From contig NC_007947.1 in assembly GCF_000013705.1 (NCBI RefSeq), positions 1,488,001 through 1,552,000 of the forward strand: a DNA stretch of 64,000 nucleotides. Direction: 5' to 3'. Within the stretch, counting starts at the first letter, position 1. Each line of letters starts with the position of its first letter. Origin of the DNA: Methylobacillus flagellatus KT (lineage in GTDB: Bacteria; Pseudomonadota; Gammaproteobacteria; Burkholderiales; Methylophilaceae). The translations under genes were made by a program, and so were the position numbers. This document shows, piece by piece, positions 1 to 8,770 of this stretch. Under the pieces are notes generated by a model. It ran no database searches. It saw nothing but the letters and a program-made list of their open reading frames with translations, and was not told the origin of the DNA.

Positions 1-1
1 T

Positions 2-778
2 GATTTCGTCCTGATCCTGGACCATGAGGATCCCGGCCTGGTCGATTTGCTATTGAAGGTGGTAAGCCACTTCCAGGCCCTGGCTGTGCATCTATACGAC
101 AGCAGCGACCTGGAGCGGGGCTTCTTCACCACGGAGGACGGCAAGGACCATCCTGTCGCCAGTGTTTCCATTGCGGTCGTCAACGGCAGCCAAGGGCGCA
201 TCTCCAATAGCGTGGCAGCAGCAGAGCGTGCCGCGACACTCAAGAAAATCGGCAAGTCCAACATCGGCAGCATCATCGTGGTGGAGTCCGATCCGCCGCA
301 ATTGGTCATCCCCCGTAGTGACGAATACATCAACTGGCAATCGCGCGCCCTCAATGCGCTCAAGATACTGCAGACCATGCCGCGCAGTGCCGATGCGCAT
401 TGCCTGGATAGTTGCTTCGCAGATTACCCCTTCTTCGAAGTGATATTCGAGCTCAACCCGGATGGCAGCCAGCGCTTCGCGAACTGGATCAACCCCAATA
501 TGTACGGCAGGATCAAGGCTGGCGGGGCAGGGGCTGACCGCAGTCTGCAAGCCTACTACACGGCCGTGCGCGATTCCCTCAATCCCTATATCTCAAGTAT
601 TTACCTATCTACGGCAACAGAAGACTTCTGTCTCACGGTGTCTTTGCCCCTGTTCGATGCCGATGGCAGGTTGAGCAGCATCCTGGTGGCCGATATCAAT
701 ATCGCCGCCATGGCAATGCTGAGCGGCCTGCCTGCAGAGGCTGAAGCGCCTAGGCTTGCTTCTGCCGATGCAGCCTGA
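2..778 (+). CDS. GGDEF-type signalling protein with C-terminal Cache/PDC-like sensor (5' end outside window)
   Basis: The reading frame is open to the left edge, so the N-terminus is missing; the first visible residues, DFVLIL, look like the continuation of a GGDDF/GGDEF active-site loop. The next 80 or so residues, with SVSIAVV and VAAAERAATLKK, fit the end of a GGDEF domain. The last 110 residues (YPFFEVIFELNPDGSQ through FDADGRLSSILVADINI) resemble a PDC/Cache sensor fold. No transmembrane helix is visible, so the sensor may be cytoplasmic. GGDEF proteins make, or in degenerate form bind, cyclic di-GMP. Activity cannot be judged because the catalytic loop is cut. The 3' end overlaps the convergent TPR gene by 29 bases. 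Confidence 0.6.
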   Translation, partial: DFVLILDHEDPGLVDLLLKVVSHFQALAVHLYDSSDLERGFFTTEDGKDHPVASVSIAVVNGSQGRISNSVAAAERAATLKKIGKSNIGSIIVVESDPPQLVIPRSDEYINWQSRALNALKILQTMPRSADAHCLDSCFADYPFFEVIFELNPDGSQRFANWINPNMYGRIKAGGAGADRSLQAYYTAVRDSLNPYISSIYLSTATEDFCLTVSLPLFDADGRLSSILVADINIAAMAMLSGLPAEAEAPRLASADAA

Positions 779-2852
779 GATAGAGCGCCTCGAGATCTCG
801 GGTGAAGCGCTCGGTATCGAACAGCGCCGAGTGGTGGCGCGCGTCCATCAGCTTGTCTCGATAGTTTCGCAATTTTTCCGGGTCATGGGCGAGTTGCCGC
901 GCCAATGTCTCGTAGGCAAACAGATCAGTCGTCACCAGTTCTTTCAGCCCCACTGCCTGCAGCAGGCTTGCGGCTACGCGGCTGGCAAAGGCGTCGCCGC
1001 TGCAAGTGATGAGCGGCACTCCCATCCACAAGGCGTCGCTTGCCGTGGTGTGGGCATTGTAGGGTAGCGTATCGAGGAATAGGTCGGCATGGGCATGCCG
1101 GGCAAGATGTTGGTCCATCGGGACCCTGGGGGCGAAAACCAGCCGCGAAGCGGCAACCCCATGGTGTTCTGCTGCCTGCCTCAGGTTGTTGCAGGCGTTT
1201 GAGTGGCCTTCCAGCAGCCATAGCACACTGCCGGGAGTGGCCTGGAGCAGCCGCATCCAACAGGAAAATACTTCTGGCGTGATTTTAAAGCTCTGGTTGA
1301 AGCAGCAATACACGAATGCATCTTCCGGAATGCCGCAGGAGGCGCGGCTGGGCGAAGGTGCTACTGGCCGTTGGCGGTCGTTGGGCTGGTAGGAATGCGG
1401 CAGCAATGCCAGCTGCTCTGCATAATGATGTTGCTCGGTTTCAGGCGTGATGATGGCGTCGCTGATCAGGTAGTCGACGAACGGCGCCCCCATGGTGCCG
1501 GGAAACCCTAGCCATGATGCCTGTATCGGCGCAGGGCGGAATGCCAGTATGCCGCTACGGCTGGACTGGGTATAGCCGGTGAGGTCAACCAGGATGTCCA
1601 CCTTGTCGGCATGTATTCGCGCTGCAGCGGCCTGCAGCGGCAGCGGACGGATATCGACGAAATGATCCACGGCCTGCTGCAAGCGCAAACGCGCCGATGT
1701 GCGGTCATCTGGCCCATAGGAATAAGCGCTGATCGTGAAATGCTCCCTGTCGTGCAATTCCAGCATCTCGGTAACCAGAGAAGCAAGCGGATGCAGCCTG
1801 AAATCGCAGGACAAGTAGCCGATATGCAGCTTGTCGCCTGCCTGGGGCCTTGCCCGGGAGGGTGCGGGCTGCGTTAGAGGCGTTACGGAGAGCAACCGGC
1901 CATGCCGGTTGGTTGTCCAGTTCCGCGCACACTTCAGCTGCTCTGCAGGTGTAGTACCCGGCATGGCAAGAAAGGCAAATGGCGATACCTGGGCTTCAGG
2001 GATCTGGCTGACCCAGCGCCGGATCTCGGCAATATCGGCGTCGAGGTGCCGCCAGTCACACAAGTGTTGCCGCTGGTGCACCAGGTGTACCCGAGCGTGG
2101 TAGAGCGCTGGGTTGATCGCCAGCGCTCGTTCATAGCAGGCGATGGCTTCAGGGAGCTGCTGTAGCTCGCGCAATACGTTGCCGAGGTTATTGTGTGCAT
2201 CCGCATCATCTGGGGAGATGGCGAGCGCGCGACGGTAGCATTCCGCAGCCTGGGCAGCCTGGCCTTGTTCGCGCAAGGCATTGCCCAGGTTGTAATGCCA
2301 GGCGCCATTGCCTGGCTGCAGTGCAATGAGGTCGCGGAAGTGCTGCTCTGCCTCGGCGAAATGGCCAGCCTGCTGCGCCCGGTTGCCGAGGGCCTGCAAG
2401 ACGCTGCATAGGCCGGCCTGGATATCGGTATCCTGCGGTGCGCGTTGTCTGGCCTCCAGATAAGCCGTCCTTGCCGCAGCAAGGTCACCTGCTGCATGTT
2501 GGGCTGCGCCCAGGTTCTGCCAGAGATCGCTGTCGCCAGGCGCCAATGCCAGGCCTTGACGGAAATGATGAATGGCGGCGTCGAGTTGGCCGCAGGCACG
2601 TAGGGCCAGCCCAAGGTTGTTGTGCTGGTCGGCATTGCCGGGATTGAAGCGGATCGCATTGCTGATCAACTCGACCGCCTGCTGGGGTCGGCCTGACTGG
2701 TAGCAAAGCACTCCATAATAATGCAAGCCGACGGCATGCCTGGGAGCGATGGTCAGCAATTCCTGGTAGTGCTGTTCTGCCTGTTTCAGTTGTCCGCGCC
2801 GGTGCGCATCAAGGGCTGAGTGGAGTAGCTGATCTGGATTCATGCCCTGCAT
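750..2852 (-). CDS. TPR protein with O-GlcNAc transferase (SPINDLY/OGT-type, GT41) domain
   Basis: A 700-residue protein. The first 270 residues are consecutive tetratricopeptide repeats (for example AEQHYQELLTIAPRHAVGLHYYG, then repeated A.Y..AL...P.....N.GN units). The C-terminal half matches GT41/OGT catalytic regions: HIGYLSCDFRLHPLA near the start of the domain and the late segment LFLDTLPYNAHTTASDALWMGVPLIT, which in the family forms the UDP-GlcNAc pocket. Bacterial members glycosylate protein Ser/Thr or related acceptors; the target here is unknown. It lies 15 bases behind mnmC on the same strand and probably shares its transcript. There is an alternative ATG three codons in. Confidence 0.85.
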   Translation of the reverse strand: MQGMNPDQLLHSALDAHRRGQLKQAEQHYQELLTIAPRHAVGLHYYGVLCYQSGRPQQAVELISNAIRFNPGNADQHNNLGLALRACGQLDAAIHHFRQGLALAPGDSDLWQNLGAAQHAAGDLAAARTAYLEARQRAPQDTDIQAGLCSVLQALGNRAQQAGHFAEAEQHFRDLIALQPGNGAWHYNLGNALREQGQAAQAAECYRRALAISPDDADAHNNLGNVLRELQQLPEAIACYERALAINPALYHARVHLVHQRQHLCDWRHLDADIAEIRRWVSQIPEAQVSPFAFLAMPGTTPAEQLKCARNWTTNRHGRLLSVTPLTQPAPSRARPQAGDKLHIGYLSCDFRLHPLASLVTEMLELHDREHFTISAYSYGPDDRTSARLRLQQAVDHFVDIRPLPLQAAAARIHADKVDILVDLTGYTQSSRSGILAFRPAPIQASWLGFPGTMGAPFVDYLISDAIITPETEQHHYAEQLALLPHSYQPNDRQRPVAPSPSRASCGIPEDAFVYCCFNQSFKITPEVFSCWMRLLQATPGSVLWLLEGHSNACNNLRQAAEHHGVAASRLVFAPRVPMDQHLARHAHADLFLDTLPYNAHTTASDALWMGVPLITCSGDAFASRVAASLLQAVGLKELVTTDLFAYETLARQLAHDPEKLRNYRDKLMDARHHSALFDTERFTRDLEALYLRLHRQKQA

Positions 2853-2867
2853 TAAACCATATTCGCC

Positions 2868-4811
2868 TCATCGGCGCAGGGGATGGCAGGCCAGGCCGCG
2901 CACCAGGCGCTTCAGTCCCAGTTTGCGCAATACGAAGCGGTTGGGGTCGAGGACGGCTAGCAGTTCGCTATCGACCGGGGCAGGCTCGTGGTGGATGGCG
3001 CAGGCCAGCATTTCCGCCGCGATGGGGGCGGTGGTGAGCCCCTTGGAACCATGGCCGGTATTGACGTACAGGCCCGGCAGCCACGGTAGGCTGGAAGCCG
3101 GGTCGGCAGTGTAACGCGGCGGCCTGGCCTCCAGCAGGGCGGCATCCAGGACAGGGCCCACCAATGGCAGGTAATCCACGCTGGTGCAGCGGACGGCGGC
3201 ACGTCCTGTTGGCGCTTGAGGCATCAGGGTATCGTATAGCGAAGGTGCCATGTGCTTGAGCATGTCCAGGTTCTGCGCGTGCTCTTCATCCCGCACGGAT
3301 GTCGTCGTATCTCCTGGAACAAAAGTCGCTCCGAGGCAATAGGCGCCATCGATCAAGGGACTGATATAGCCATCCGTGCACAGCAGGGCATGCAATACCG
3401 GGGCCCCGTCGACATGGTGAAGCCGACTGATCTGCCCGCGCACCTGTTCCAGAGGCAAGTGGCGGGATTGAACAAAGCTGGCAGCCTGCGCGGCATTAGC
3501 GATGACGACGATATCCGCCTCGTCCAGTAATTGTTCTCCGGTCCATACCTGCCAGGCGTTGCCGTGCTGGCTGAGCCCAGTGACGCGCGTGGCAAGTGTC
3601 CGTGTGATGTTGGCATGGCCGGCGAGCGCTTCGCAATAAGCCCGCGGCCTGACCCAGCCGGCTTCGGGAAAGTACAGTGCGCCGTATTGCAACGCTATGC
3701 CCGCAATATTGCCGGCCTGTTCCTGATCGACCCAATGCAGCAGTTCAGGCGGAAAGCCCTGTGCAGCGATGGTCTGGCAACGCTCCAGCTCGCGTTGGTC
3801 GAAAGCCAGTTGCAACATGCCGCAACGCGCATGGGCGGTGGCATCCAGGCCAAGCTGCTGCAACAGGCGCAGGCTATGCAAGTAACCCGCGAGCGAAAGG
3901 CGGCCCAATGGCACATCCTTGCGCGCCAATTTGGGATAAAGCACGCCTACAGGGTTGCCGGAAGCGTGCTGTGCCAGTGCCGGCTCCTGCTCGACCAGGT
4001 TCACTTGCCAGCCGCGCTCTGCGAGCATGTGGCTGCTGGCGGTGCCGGCAATACCGCCGCCGATGACGACGGCGCGTCCGGCCCGCATCGCGGGGCGTTC
4101 ATTTAGCGTGAAGCGTCCGCACAGCATGTCGCGCTTGCGCCCGTGCCCGGCGACCTTGTGCACCTCGAACCCGGCCGCCTGCAGCCCGCGCTTGACGATG
4201 CCTGCGCTGGTGAACGTGGCAAAAGTAGTGTGCTTGTGCGAGAAAGCCGCCATGTTGTCGAACAGCGCCTCCTGCCACATTTCCGGGTTGCGCGAGGGCG
4301 CAAAGCCATCCAGAAACCAGGCGTCGGCATGACTGCTTAATTGCGGCAGCAATGCGAGCACATCACCAACCAATAACGTCAGTTGCACGCGCCCCTGGCA
4401 AAACACCAGCCTTTGCCAGCCCGGGACGATTTGGTGATATTGCGCCAGCAAAGCCGTGCTGTATTGCCTTAATTCCGGCCACAACGCCAATGCGCGAGCG
4501 AGGTCGGCATGGCTGAGCGGGAATTTCTCGATACTGACGAAGTGTAGTCGCACATGTGAAGGTGCGGTGTGCTCCCACATTTGCCAGGCGCAGAGGAAGT
4601 TGAGCCCGGTGCCGAAACCGGTCTCGACGATGGTGAATGCGTCCTGCTGCATGGTCTGCCAGCGTTCCGCAAGCTGGTTGTGGCGGAGAAACACATGGCG
4701 CGTTTCTTCCAGCCCGCTTTCGCGCGAGAAATACACATCGCCGAAATGCGCCGAATAGGGCTGGCCTTCGTGCCATTCCAGCGATGCTTGGGAGAATGGA
4801 GGTATGGACAT
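2868..4811 (-). CDS. mnmC: Bifunctional tRNA mnm5s2U methyltransferase / FAD oxidoreductase MnmC
   Basis: 647 residues with both MnmC domains. The N-terminal part (about 1-240) is the SAM-dependent methyltransferase with the motif VETGFGTGLNF at about 63-73 and WFLDGFAPSRNPEMW. The C-terminal part begins with the FAD-binding glycine motif VVIGGGIAGTASS at about 248 and ends in NTGHGSKGLTTAP. The enzyme demodifies cmnm5(s2)U34 to nm5(s2)U and then methylates it to mnm5(s2)U in tRNA anticodons. The start ATG at 4811 gives the family-typical N-terminus. It overlaps nothing downstream but is divergent to modA, separated by about 100 AT-rich bases. Confidence 0.95.
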   Translation of the reverse strand: MSIPPFSQASLEWHEGQPYSAHFGDVYFSRESGLEETRHVFLRHNQLAERWQTMQQDAFTIVETGFGTGLNFLCAWQMWEHTAPSHVRLHFVSIEKFPLSHADLARALALWPELRQYSTALLAQYHQIVPGWQRLVFCQGRVQLTLLVGDVLALLPQLSSHADAWFLDGFAPSRNPEMWQEALFDNMAAFSHKHTTFATFTSAGIVKRGLQAAGFEVHKVAGHGRKRDMLCGRFTLNERPAMRAGRAVVIGGGIAGTASSHMLAERGWQVNLVEQEPALAQHASGNPVGVLYPKLARKDVPLGRLSLAGYLHSLRLLQQLGLDATAHARCGMLQLAFDQRELERCQTIAAQGFPPELLHWVDQEQAGNIAGIALQYGALYFPEAGWVRPRAYCEALAGHANITRTLATRVTGLSQHGNAWQVWTGEQLLDEADIVVIANAAQAASFVQSRHLPLEQVRGQISRLHHVDGAPVLHALLCTDGYISPLIDGAYCLGATFVPGDTTTSVRDEEHAQNLDMLKHMAPSLYDTLMPQAPTGRAAVRCTSVDYLPLVGPVLDAALLEARPPRYTADPASSLPWLPGLYVNTGHGSKGLTTAPIAAEMLACAIHHEPAPVDSELLAVLDPNRFVLRKLGLKRLVRGLACHPLRR

Positions 4812-4833
4812 ATTCTTTTTTGATCGGCTTTAT

Positions 4834-4851
4834 TATAATATTTCGTTATAT
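4834..4851. promoter_or_regulatory. AT-rich inverted repeat upstream of modA, possible ModE-type operator or promoter -10
   Basis: Arms TATAA and TTATA are separated by 7 bases in the AT-rich gap between mnmC and modA; TATAAT at 4834-4839 also reads as a -10 box for modA. ModE operators are imperfect palindromes of similar TATA-rich character, but the match is loose, and no modE gene is present in this window. Confidence 0.3.
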
Positions 4852-4911
4852 TTTGGTAAAAATAATGAAGTCATCGTCAACCTGGCATCCTTCCAAAGAG
4901 AACACATCATC

Positions 4912-5682
4912 ATGAAATCCATCGTCTTGCGCCTGGCCTTGTCCTTGAGCCTGGTATTCAGCCTAGCCGTGCATGCGGACCCGGCACGTGTCGCGGCGGC
5001 AGCCGACCTCAAGTTTGTCCTCGAGGAACTTGCCCAGGCATTCGAGAAACAGGGAGGGGGAAAGCCTGCCGTCACTTATGGTTCATCCGGCGCCATCACG
5101 GCGCAAATCAGTAACGGTGCTCCCTTTGAGCTCTTCCTTTCCGCGGATGAGGAATATGTTGCCAGGCTCAATAGCGGCGGCTTTACCCGCGACGAAGGCG
5201 TATTGTACGCTACCGGCCATCTGGTCATCGTTGCCCCCAAGCAATCTGCATTGGAGGTTGACGCCGAACTCAAAGGATTGCAGGCTGCCTTGAAGGCTGG
5301 CAAACTGCAACGCTTTGCCATTGCCAACCCCGAGCATGCCCCATATGGTCGCAGGGCGGTCGAGGTGCTGAAGCATGCGGGCATCTGGGACCAGATACAG
5401 CCCAAGCTGGTGCTAGGGGAAAATGTGGCACAGGCAGCCCAGTTTGCAACCAGTGGTTCGACCGACGGCGGTATTGTGGCGCTGTCGCTGGTGAAATCGC
5501 CTCAATTGGCCAATACCGTGAAATATGCAGAAATCCCTGAAAGCTGGCACAGTCCGCAACGCCAGCGTATGGTATTGCTCAAGAATTCTGGTGAAAACGC
5601 CAAGGCATTCTATGACTTCCTGCAGCAGCCTGCGGCACGCCAAGTATTCCGTCGCTACGGCTTTGTCCTGCCCGGCGAATAA
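4912..5682 (+). CDS. modA: Molybdate ABC transporter, periplasmic binding protein
   Basis: 256 residues. The start is placed at the ATG at 4912 because it opens a clean signal peptide (MKSIVLRLALSLSLVFSLAVHA, cleavage expected before DPARVAAAADL); the frame upstream of it is not protein-like. The mature sequence has the ModA hallmarks AAADL near the N-terminus, YGSSGAI for oxyanion contact, PFELFLSAD, and VAQAAQFATSGSTDGGIVALS. It binds molybdate (and tungstate) in the periplasm and delivers it to ModBC, whose genes follow directly. Confidence 0.93.
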   Translation: MKSIVLRLALSLSLVFSLAVHADPARVAAAADLKFVLEELAQAFEKQGGGKPAVTYGSSGAITAQISNGAPFELFLSADEEYVARLNSGGFTRDEGVLYATGHLVIVAPKQSALEVDAELKGLQAALKAGKLQRFAIANPEHAPYGRRAVEVLKHAGIWDQIQPKLVLGENVAQAAQFATSGSTDGGIVALSLVKSPQLANTVKYAEIPESWHSPQRQRMVLLKNSGENAKAFYDFLQQPAARQVFRRYGFVLPGE

Positions 5683-5688
5683 GCTCTG

Positions 5689-6369
5689 ATGGATTGGATT
5701 GCTCTCGGGCTGTCGCTCAAGCTCGGTATCATGACCATCGCCGTGCTGGTGCCGTTAGCGCTACTGACAGCACGCTGGCTGGCCTACCGCCAGTTCATCG
5801 GCAAGCCAGTCATGGAAGCCTTGCTGGCCGTGCCCTTGGTGCTGCCGCCTACCGTGGTGGGCTATTACCTCCTGGTCGGCCTCGGCAGCCAGTCCTGGCT
5901 CGGGCAGTGGCTGATGCAATGGACCGGCCATTTGCTGGTCTTCCATTTTTCCGGACTGTTGATTGCCTCCATCATCGTCAATATCCCGTTTGCGGTGCAG
6001 CCCATTCAGCGCGCGTTTGAATCCATCCCGCAGGAAGTGCGGGATGCTGCAGCGTGTTGCGGCATGTCTCCGCTCCGCACCTTGTTGACTGTGGAGCTGC
6101 CCTTGGCTTGGCCCGGCATCGTGACTGCCATGGTACTGACGTTTGCGCACACGCTGGGCGAGTTCGGCGTTGTTCTCATGGTAGGCGGTAGCCTGCCGGG
6201 CGAAACCAAGACCATTGCCATTAGTATCTACGACCGGGTGCAGGCGCTGGATTACGAGGCAGCGGGTAATATGTCGCTGCTGCTATTGCTGTTCTCCATT
6301 ATTGTGCTTGCGCTTGCCAACAGTCTTTCCAAGCGTTTTGGTCAGCGCGGAAATTATCATGACATCTGA
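5689..6369 (+). CDS. modB: Molybdate ABC transporter permease
   Basis: 226 residues, five or six predicted membrane helices. The EAA-loop segment characteristic of binding-protein-dependent permeases is visible (EVRDAAACCGMSPLRTLLTVELPLAWPGI). The TLGEFGVVLMVGG segment is typical of ModB/CysTW-type permeases. It starts six bases after the modA stop and its end overlaps modC by 11 bases, so translation is probably coupled. Confidence 0.93.
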   Translation: MDWIALGLSLKLGIMTIAVLVPLALLTARWLAYRQFIGKPVMEALLAVPLVLPPTVVGYYLLVGLGSQSWLGQWLMQWTGHLLVFHFSGLLIASIIVNIPFAVQPIQRAFESIPQEVRDAAACCGMSPLRTLLTVELPLAWPGIVTAMVLTFAHTLGEFGVVLMVGGSLPGETKTIAISIYDRVQALDYEAAGNMSLLLLLFSIIVLALANSLSKRFGQRGNYHDI

Positions 6370-7411
6370 ACTGCGGCTGGACATCCGGCAACAACAGCCT
6401 TTTGCACTCACTGCCGCATTGCGTTGCCGGGCCGGCGAGTTGTTGGCCTTGCTCGGGCCGTCGGGCTGTGGCAAATCCACCTTGCTGCGCATGATCGCAG
6501 GCCTGCAGCATGCCGAGTCAGGCATCATCAGTCTCAACGGCAGTACCTGGTTCAGCGATTCCACCAGGCTGAAGCCCCAGCAGCGCCGTATCGGCTATGT
6601 GCCGCAGCACTATGGCCTGTTCCCCCACATGACTGCACTGCAGAATGTAACTGCAGCCTTGCACGGCTTGCCCAGGCAGGAGCAGCTGACGCGTGCCCGA
6701 GCATGGCTGGACAAGGTGCAACTGGCCGCCTTTATGCAGCGTAAGCCGGCCGAACTTTCCGGCGGTCAGCAGCAGCGTGTTGCACTGGCCCGCGCCCTGG
6801 CCGCCCAGCCCAGCATCCTGCTGCTGGATGAGCCTTTTTCAGCGCTGGACAGCATCACCCGTGATGGACTATATCGCATCCTGGCTGCGCTGAAGCCGCA
6901 ACTCAACATCCCGATCATCCTAGTGACGCATAGTCTCAACGAAGCCCAATTGCTGGCGGACAAGATTGCCGTGATGGGACAGGGCTGCATCCTGCAGGAG
7001 GGGGAGTCCGATAGGGTGGTGAGGCAGCCCCTGAACCGGGCCGTGGCGGCATTGATCGGCATGCGCAACATCTGTTCCGGCACCATCACCCGCACCTCAG
7101 GCGATCATAGTGTACTTGCGGTGGGCGAACAGGAGCTGGTGCTGCCGCGTGCGCTTCCGGCTGGCGCAACGCTGCATTGGTGCCTGCCGCAGGAAGCAAT
7201 ACGTCTGGCATCATTAGCTGATGAGCCTGGCTGCCTGGCAGGGAATATCAACGATCTGGTTCGCCTGGGTGAAAGATGGCTTGTCAGTGTCAGGCTGCCG
7301 GGAACCAGCGACACACTGGAACTGCATTGCCCCGCAACTAAGCCGCTGGCCCTTCATCAACCAATCCGGTTAGCGGTTGATACCGGGCAACTCCATATTC
7401 TCGAGGCCTAA
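6359..7411 (+). CDS. modC: Molybdate ABC transporter ATP-binding protein
   Basis: 350 residues, the normal ModC length. The start ATG at 6359 lies inside the modB end; the frame before it is not protein-like. Walker A GPSGCGKST is at about 33-41, the ABC signature LSGGQQQR at 133-140 and Walker B LLLDEP at about 154-159, followed by the H-loop ILVTHS. The C-terminal 120 residues should form the molybdate-responsive Mop/TOBE domain of ModC. It energises the ModB channel from the cytoplasmic side. Confidence 0.92.
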   Translation: MTSELRLDIRQQQPFALTAALRCRAGELLALLGPSGCGKSTLLRMIAGLQHAESGIISLNGSTWFSDSTRLKPQQRRIGYVPQHYGLFPHMTALQNVTAALHGLPRQEQLTRARAWLDKVQLAAFMQRKPAELSGGQQQRVALARALAAQPSILLLDEPFSALDSITRDGLYRILAALKPQLNIPIILVTHSLNEAQLLADKIAVMGQGCILQEGESDRVVRQPLNRAVAALIGMRNICSGTITRTSGDHSVLAVGEQELVLPRALPAGATLHWCLPQEAIRLASLADEPGCLAGNINDLVRLGERWLVSVRLPGTSDTLELHCPATKPLALHQPIRLAVDTGQLHILEA

Positions 7412-7415
7412 CGCC

Positions 7416-7949
7416 GTGAGTGCTTCAGCAATACAAGCCTCACCTCCTTCAGCATGGCTCGTCGCGCACAGCCGCCGCATCAAGCCGGGTGGGCGGGTGC
7501 TGGATGTGGCTTCCGGTACCGGTCGCAATGCGGCCTGGCTTGCGCGGCAGGGGTTCCAGGTGACTGCGGTGGATCGTGACGCAGCAGCCTTGGAAATCCT
7601 GAAGGCCCAGGCGCCGGAGGTTGATGTGCTGGAGTGGGATCTGGAGCAGGGAGCCTGGCCTTACGCAGGCCGCCAGTTCGATGCAGTCGTGGTATGCCGC
7701 TACCTGCACCGCCCGTTACTGCCTACATTCGCAAATAGCCTGGCGCCTGGAGGGGTGCTGATCTATGAAACCTTCATGCGCGGGCATGAACAATACGGCC
7801 GGCCGAGCAATCCGGATTTTCTTCTGGCCAGCAATGAACTGATCGATGTATTCAGGCCATTGCTGACTATCGCAGCCTACGAGGAAGGATTGCTGCAGTT
7901 ACCGCCTCATCCCGCAGTATTGCAGCGCCTTGTGGCAATCCGGGCCTAA
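7416..7949 (+). CDS. Class I SAM-dependent methyltransferase, small (TehB/UbiE-like fold)
   Basis: 177 residues from a GTG at 7416, four bases after the modC stop; a longer in-frame TTG at 7377 would run into modC and is less likely. The SAM motif VLDVASGTGRNAAWLARQG and the acidic residue in VTAVDRD are clear; the post-motif region CRYLHRPLLPTFANSLAPGG is typical of the TehB-like group. The substrate is not evident. Position at the tail of the mod operon suggests co-transcription, not necessarily a shared role. Its 3' end overlaps the convergent regulator gene by four bases. Confidence 0.8.
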   Translation: MSASAIQASPPSAWLVAHSRRIKPGGRVLDVASGTGRNAAWLARQGFQVTAVDRDAAALEILKAQAPEVDVLEWDLEQGAWPYAGRQFDAVVVCRYLHRPLLPTFANSLAPGGVLIYETFMRGHEQYGRPSNPDFLLASNELIDVFRPLLTIAAYEEGLLQLPPHPAVLQRLVAIRA

Positions 7950-8665
7950 AGCTTGAAGCGGCCGAACTTGAATGGGATCACCTTGCCGATGACCTTGAAG
8001 CGCTTGGCTTCTTCTGCTGTATAAATTTCCGGCGGCAAGTCGCCATCGTTGTCGTTCCTGACCACTACCGTGCCATCCAGGCGCAGCTGCACCCGCTTGA
8101 TACGGATGATGTCGTTCTGGCCAATGACAAACACGGCATTGTCGTCGAAAGAGCGGCAACGAATATCCACCAGCACTTCGTCTCCGTCATGCATGGAGGG
8201 CTCCAGGCTCGTACCCCTGACCGTGAATATTTTCAAGTACTGAAAGGGCGTATCCAGCTGGTTGCTGGCAGGGTTGAAGTCGATGCTCTCGACCAGATAT
8301 TCTTCCAGCGATTCATAACGGTAGTTGGGCCTTTCATAGCGCACGACGCGGCTGGAGGCAACCGCATAATCGTTCGCTACATGCGCTTTCGCGCCAGAAC
8401 CCGTGCTATAGCGATGAGGCGCAGGCCTTCCATTGGGATATTGCTTATTGATGAGTTCCCGCAGCTCCGCTGGAGGATGATATTTCTTTGTGCGTCCTTT
8501 CCTGCCTCTGCTCGCCACTTCAATATAGGGCCATTTTTCCGCATTGACGATGACATCCCAACCCTGGCGGGTGCCTGGCTTGCCAGGCAGGCGCAGCTCA
8601 GCCAACTCTTTGCATGAAAAATACTGGGATTCATTCTCGACTTCGGGGGGAGTAGGAGTTTTCAT
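7946..8665 (-). CDS. Repressor-like regulator: Mu-type HTH plus S24 (LexA/CI-type) peptidase
   Basis: 239 residues. Residues 14-75 (FSCKELAELRLPGKPGTRQG, then KYHPPAELRELI) resemble the Mu-type winged HTH of phage Mu repressor and MuA. Residues 140-239 form an S24 peptidase domain: the catalytic serine is probably S153 in RGTSLEPSMHDGD and the catalytic lysine K190 in IIRIKRV. Such proteins are autocleaving repressors or phage-type regulators. No prophage genes surround it, so it may be a domesticated phage regulator. The AT-rich upstream gap contains inverted TTGACA/TGTCAA arms. Targets are unknown. Confidence 0.8.
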   Translation of the reverse strand: MKTPTPPEVENESQYFSCKELAELRLPGKPGTRQGWDVIVNAEKWPYIEVASRGRKGRTKKYHPPAELRELINKQYPNGRPAPHRYSTGSGAKAHVANDYAVASSRVVRYERPNYRYESLEEYLVESIDFNPASNQLDTPFQYLKIFTVRGTSLEPSMHDGDEVLVDIRCRSFDDNAVFVIGQNDIIRIKRVQLRLDGTVVVRNDNDGDLPPEIYTAEEAKRFKVIGKVIPFKFGRFKL

Positions 8666-8740
8666 AAATAAATGTCTATTTGAATATTGACAATTGATAA
8701 TTTCTTATTTACTATAAATTCGATGTCAAAAGTGTTGAAA
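8666..8740. promoter_or_regulatory. AT-rich region with TTGACA (8687-8692) and TGTCAA (8724-8729) in inverted orientation
   Basis: This stretch sits directly upstream of the HTH/S24 regulator and is far more AT-rich than its flanks. The inverted TTGACA/TGTCAA arms are 31 bases apart. They could be two opposing -35 boxes or operator half-sites for autoregulation. I could not place a -10 at ideal spacing on either strand. Confidence 0.35.
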
Positions 8741-8770
8741 GCGTCTCCATTTTCTTGATCGCTCAAGCCG

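Noticed and set aside
3531..4106. 191-residue plus-strand frame opposite mnmC
   Set aside because: Lies within the FAD domain of mnmC; no start signal or recognisable motif.
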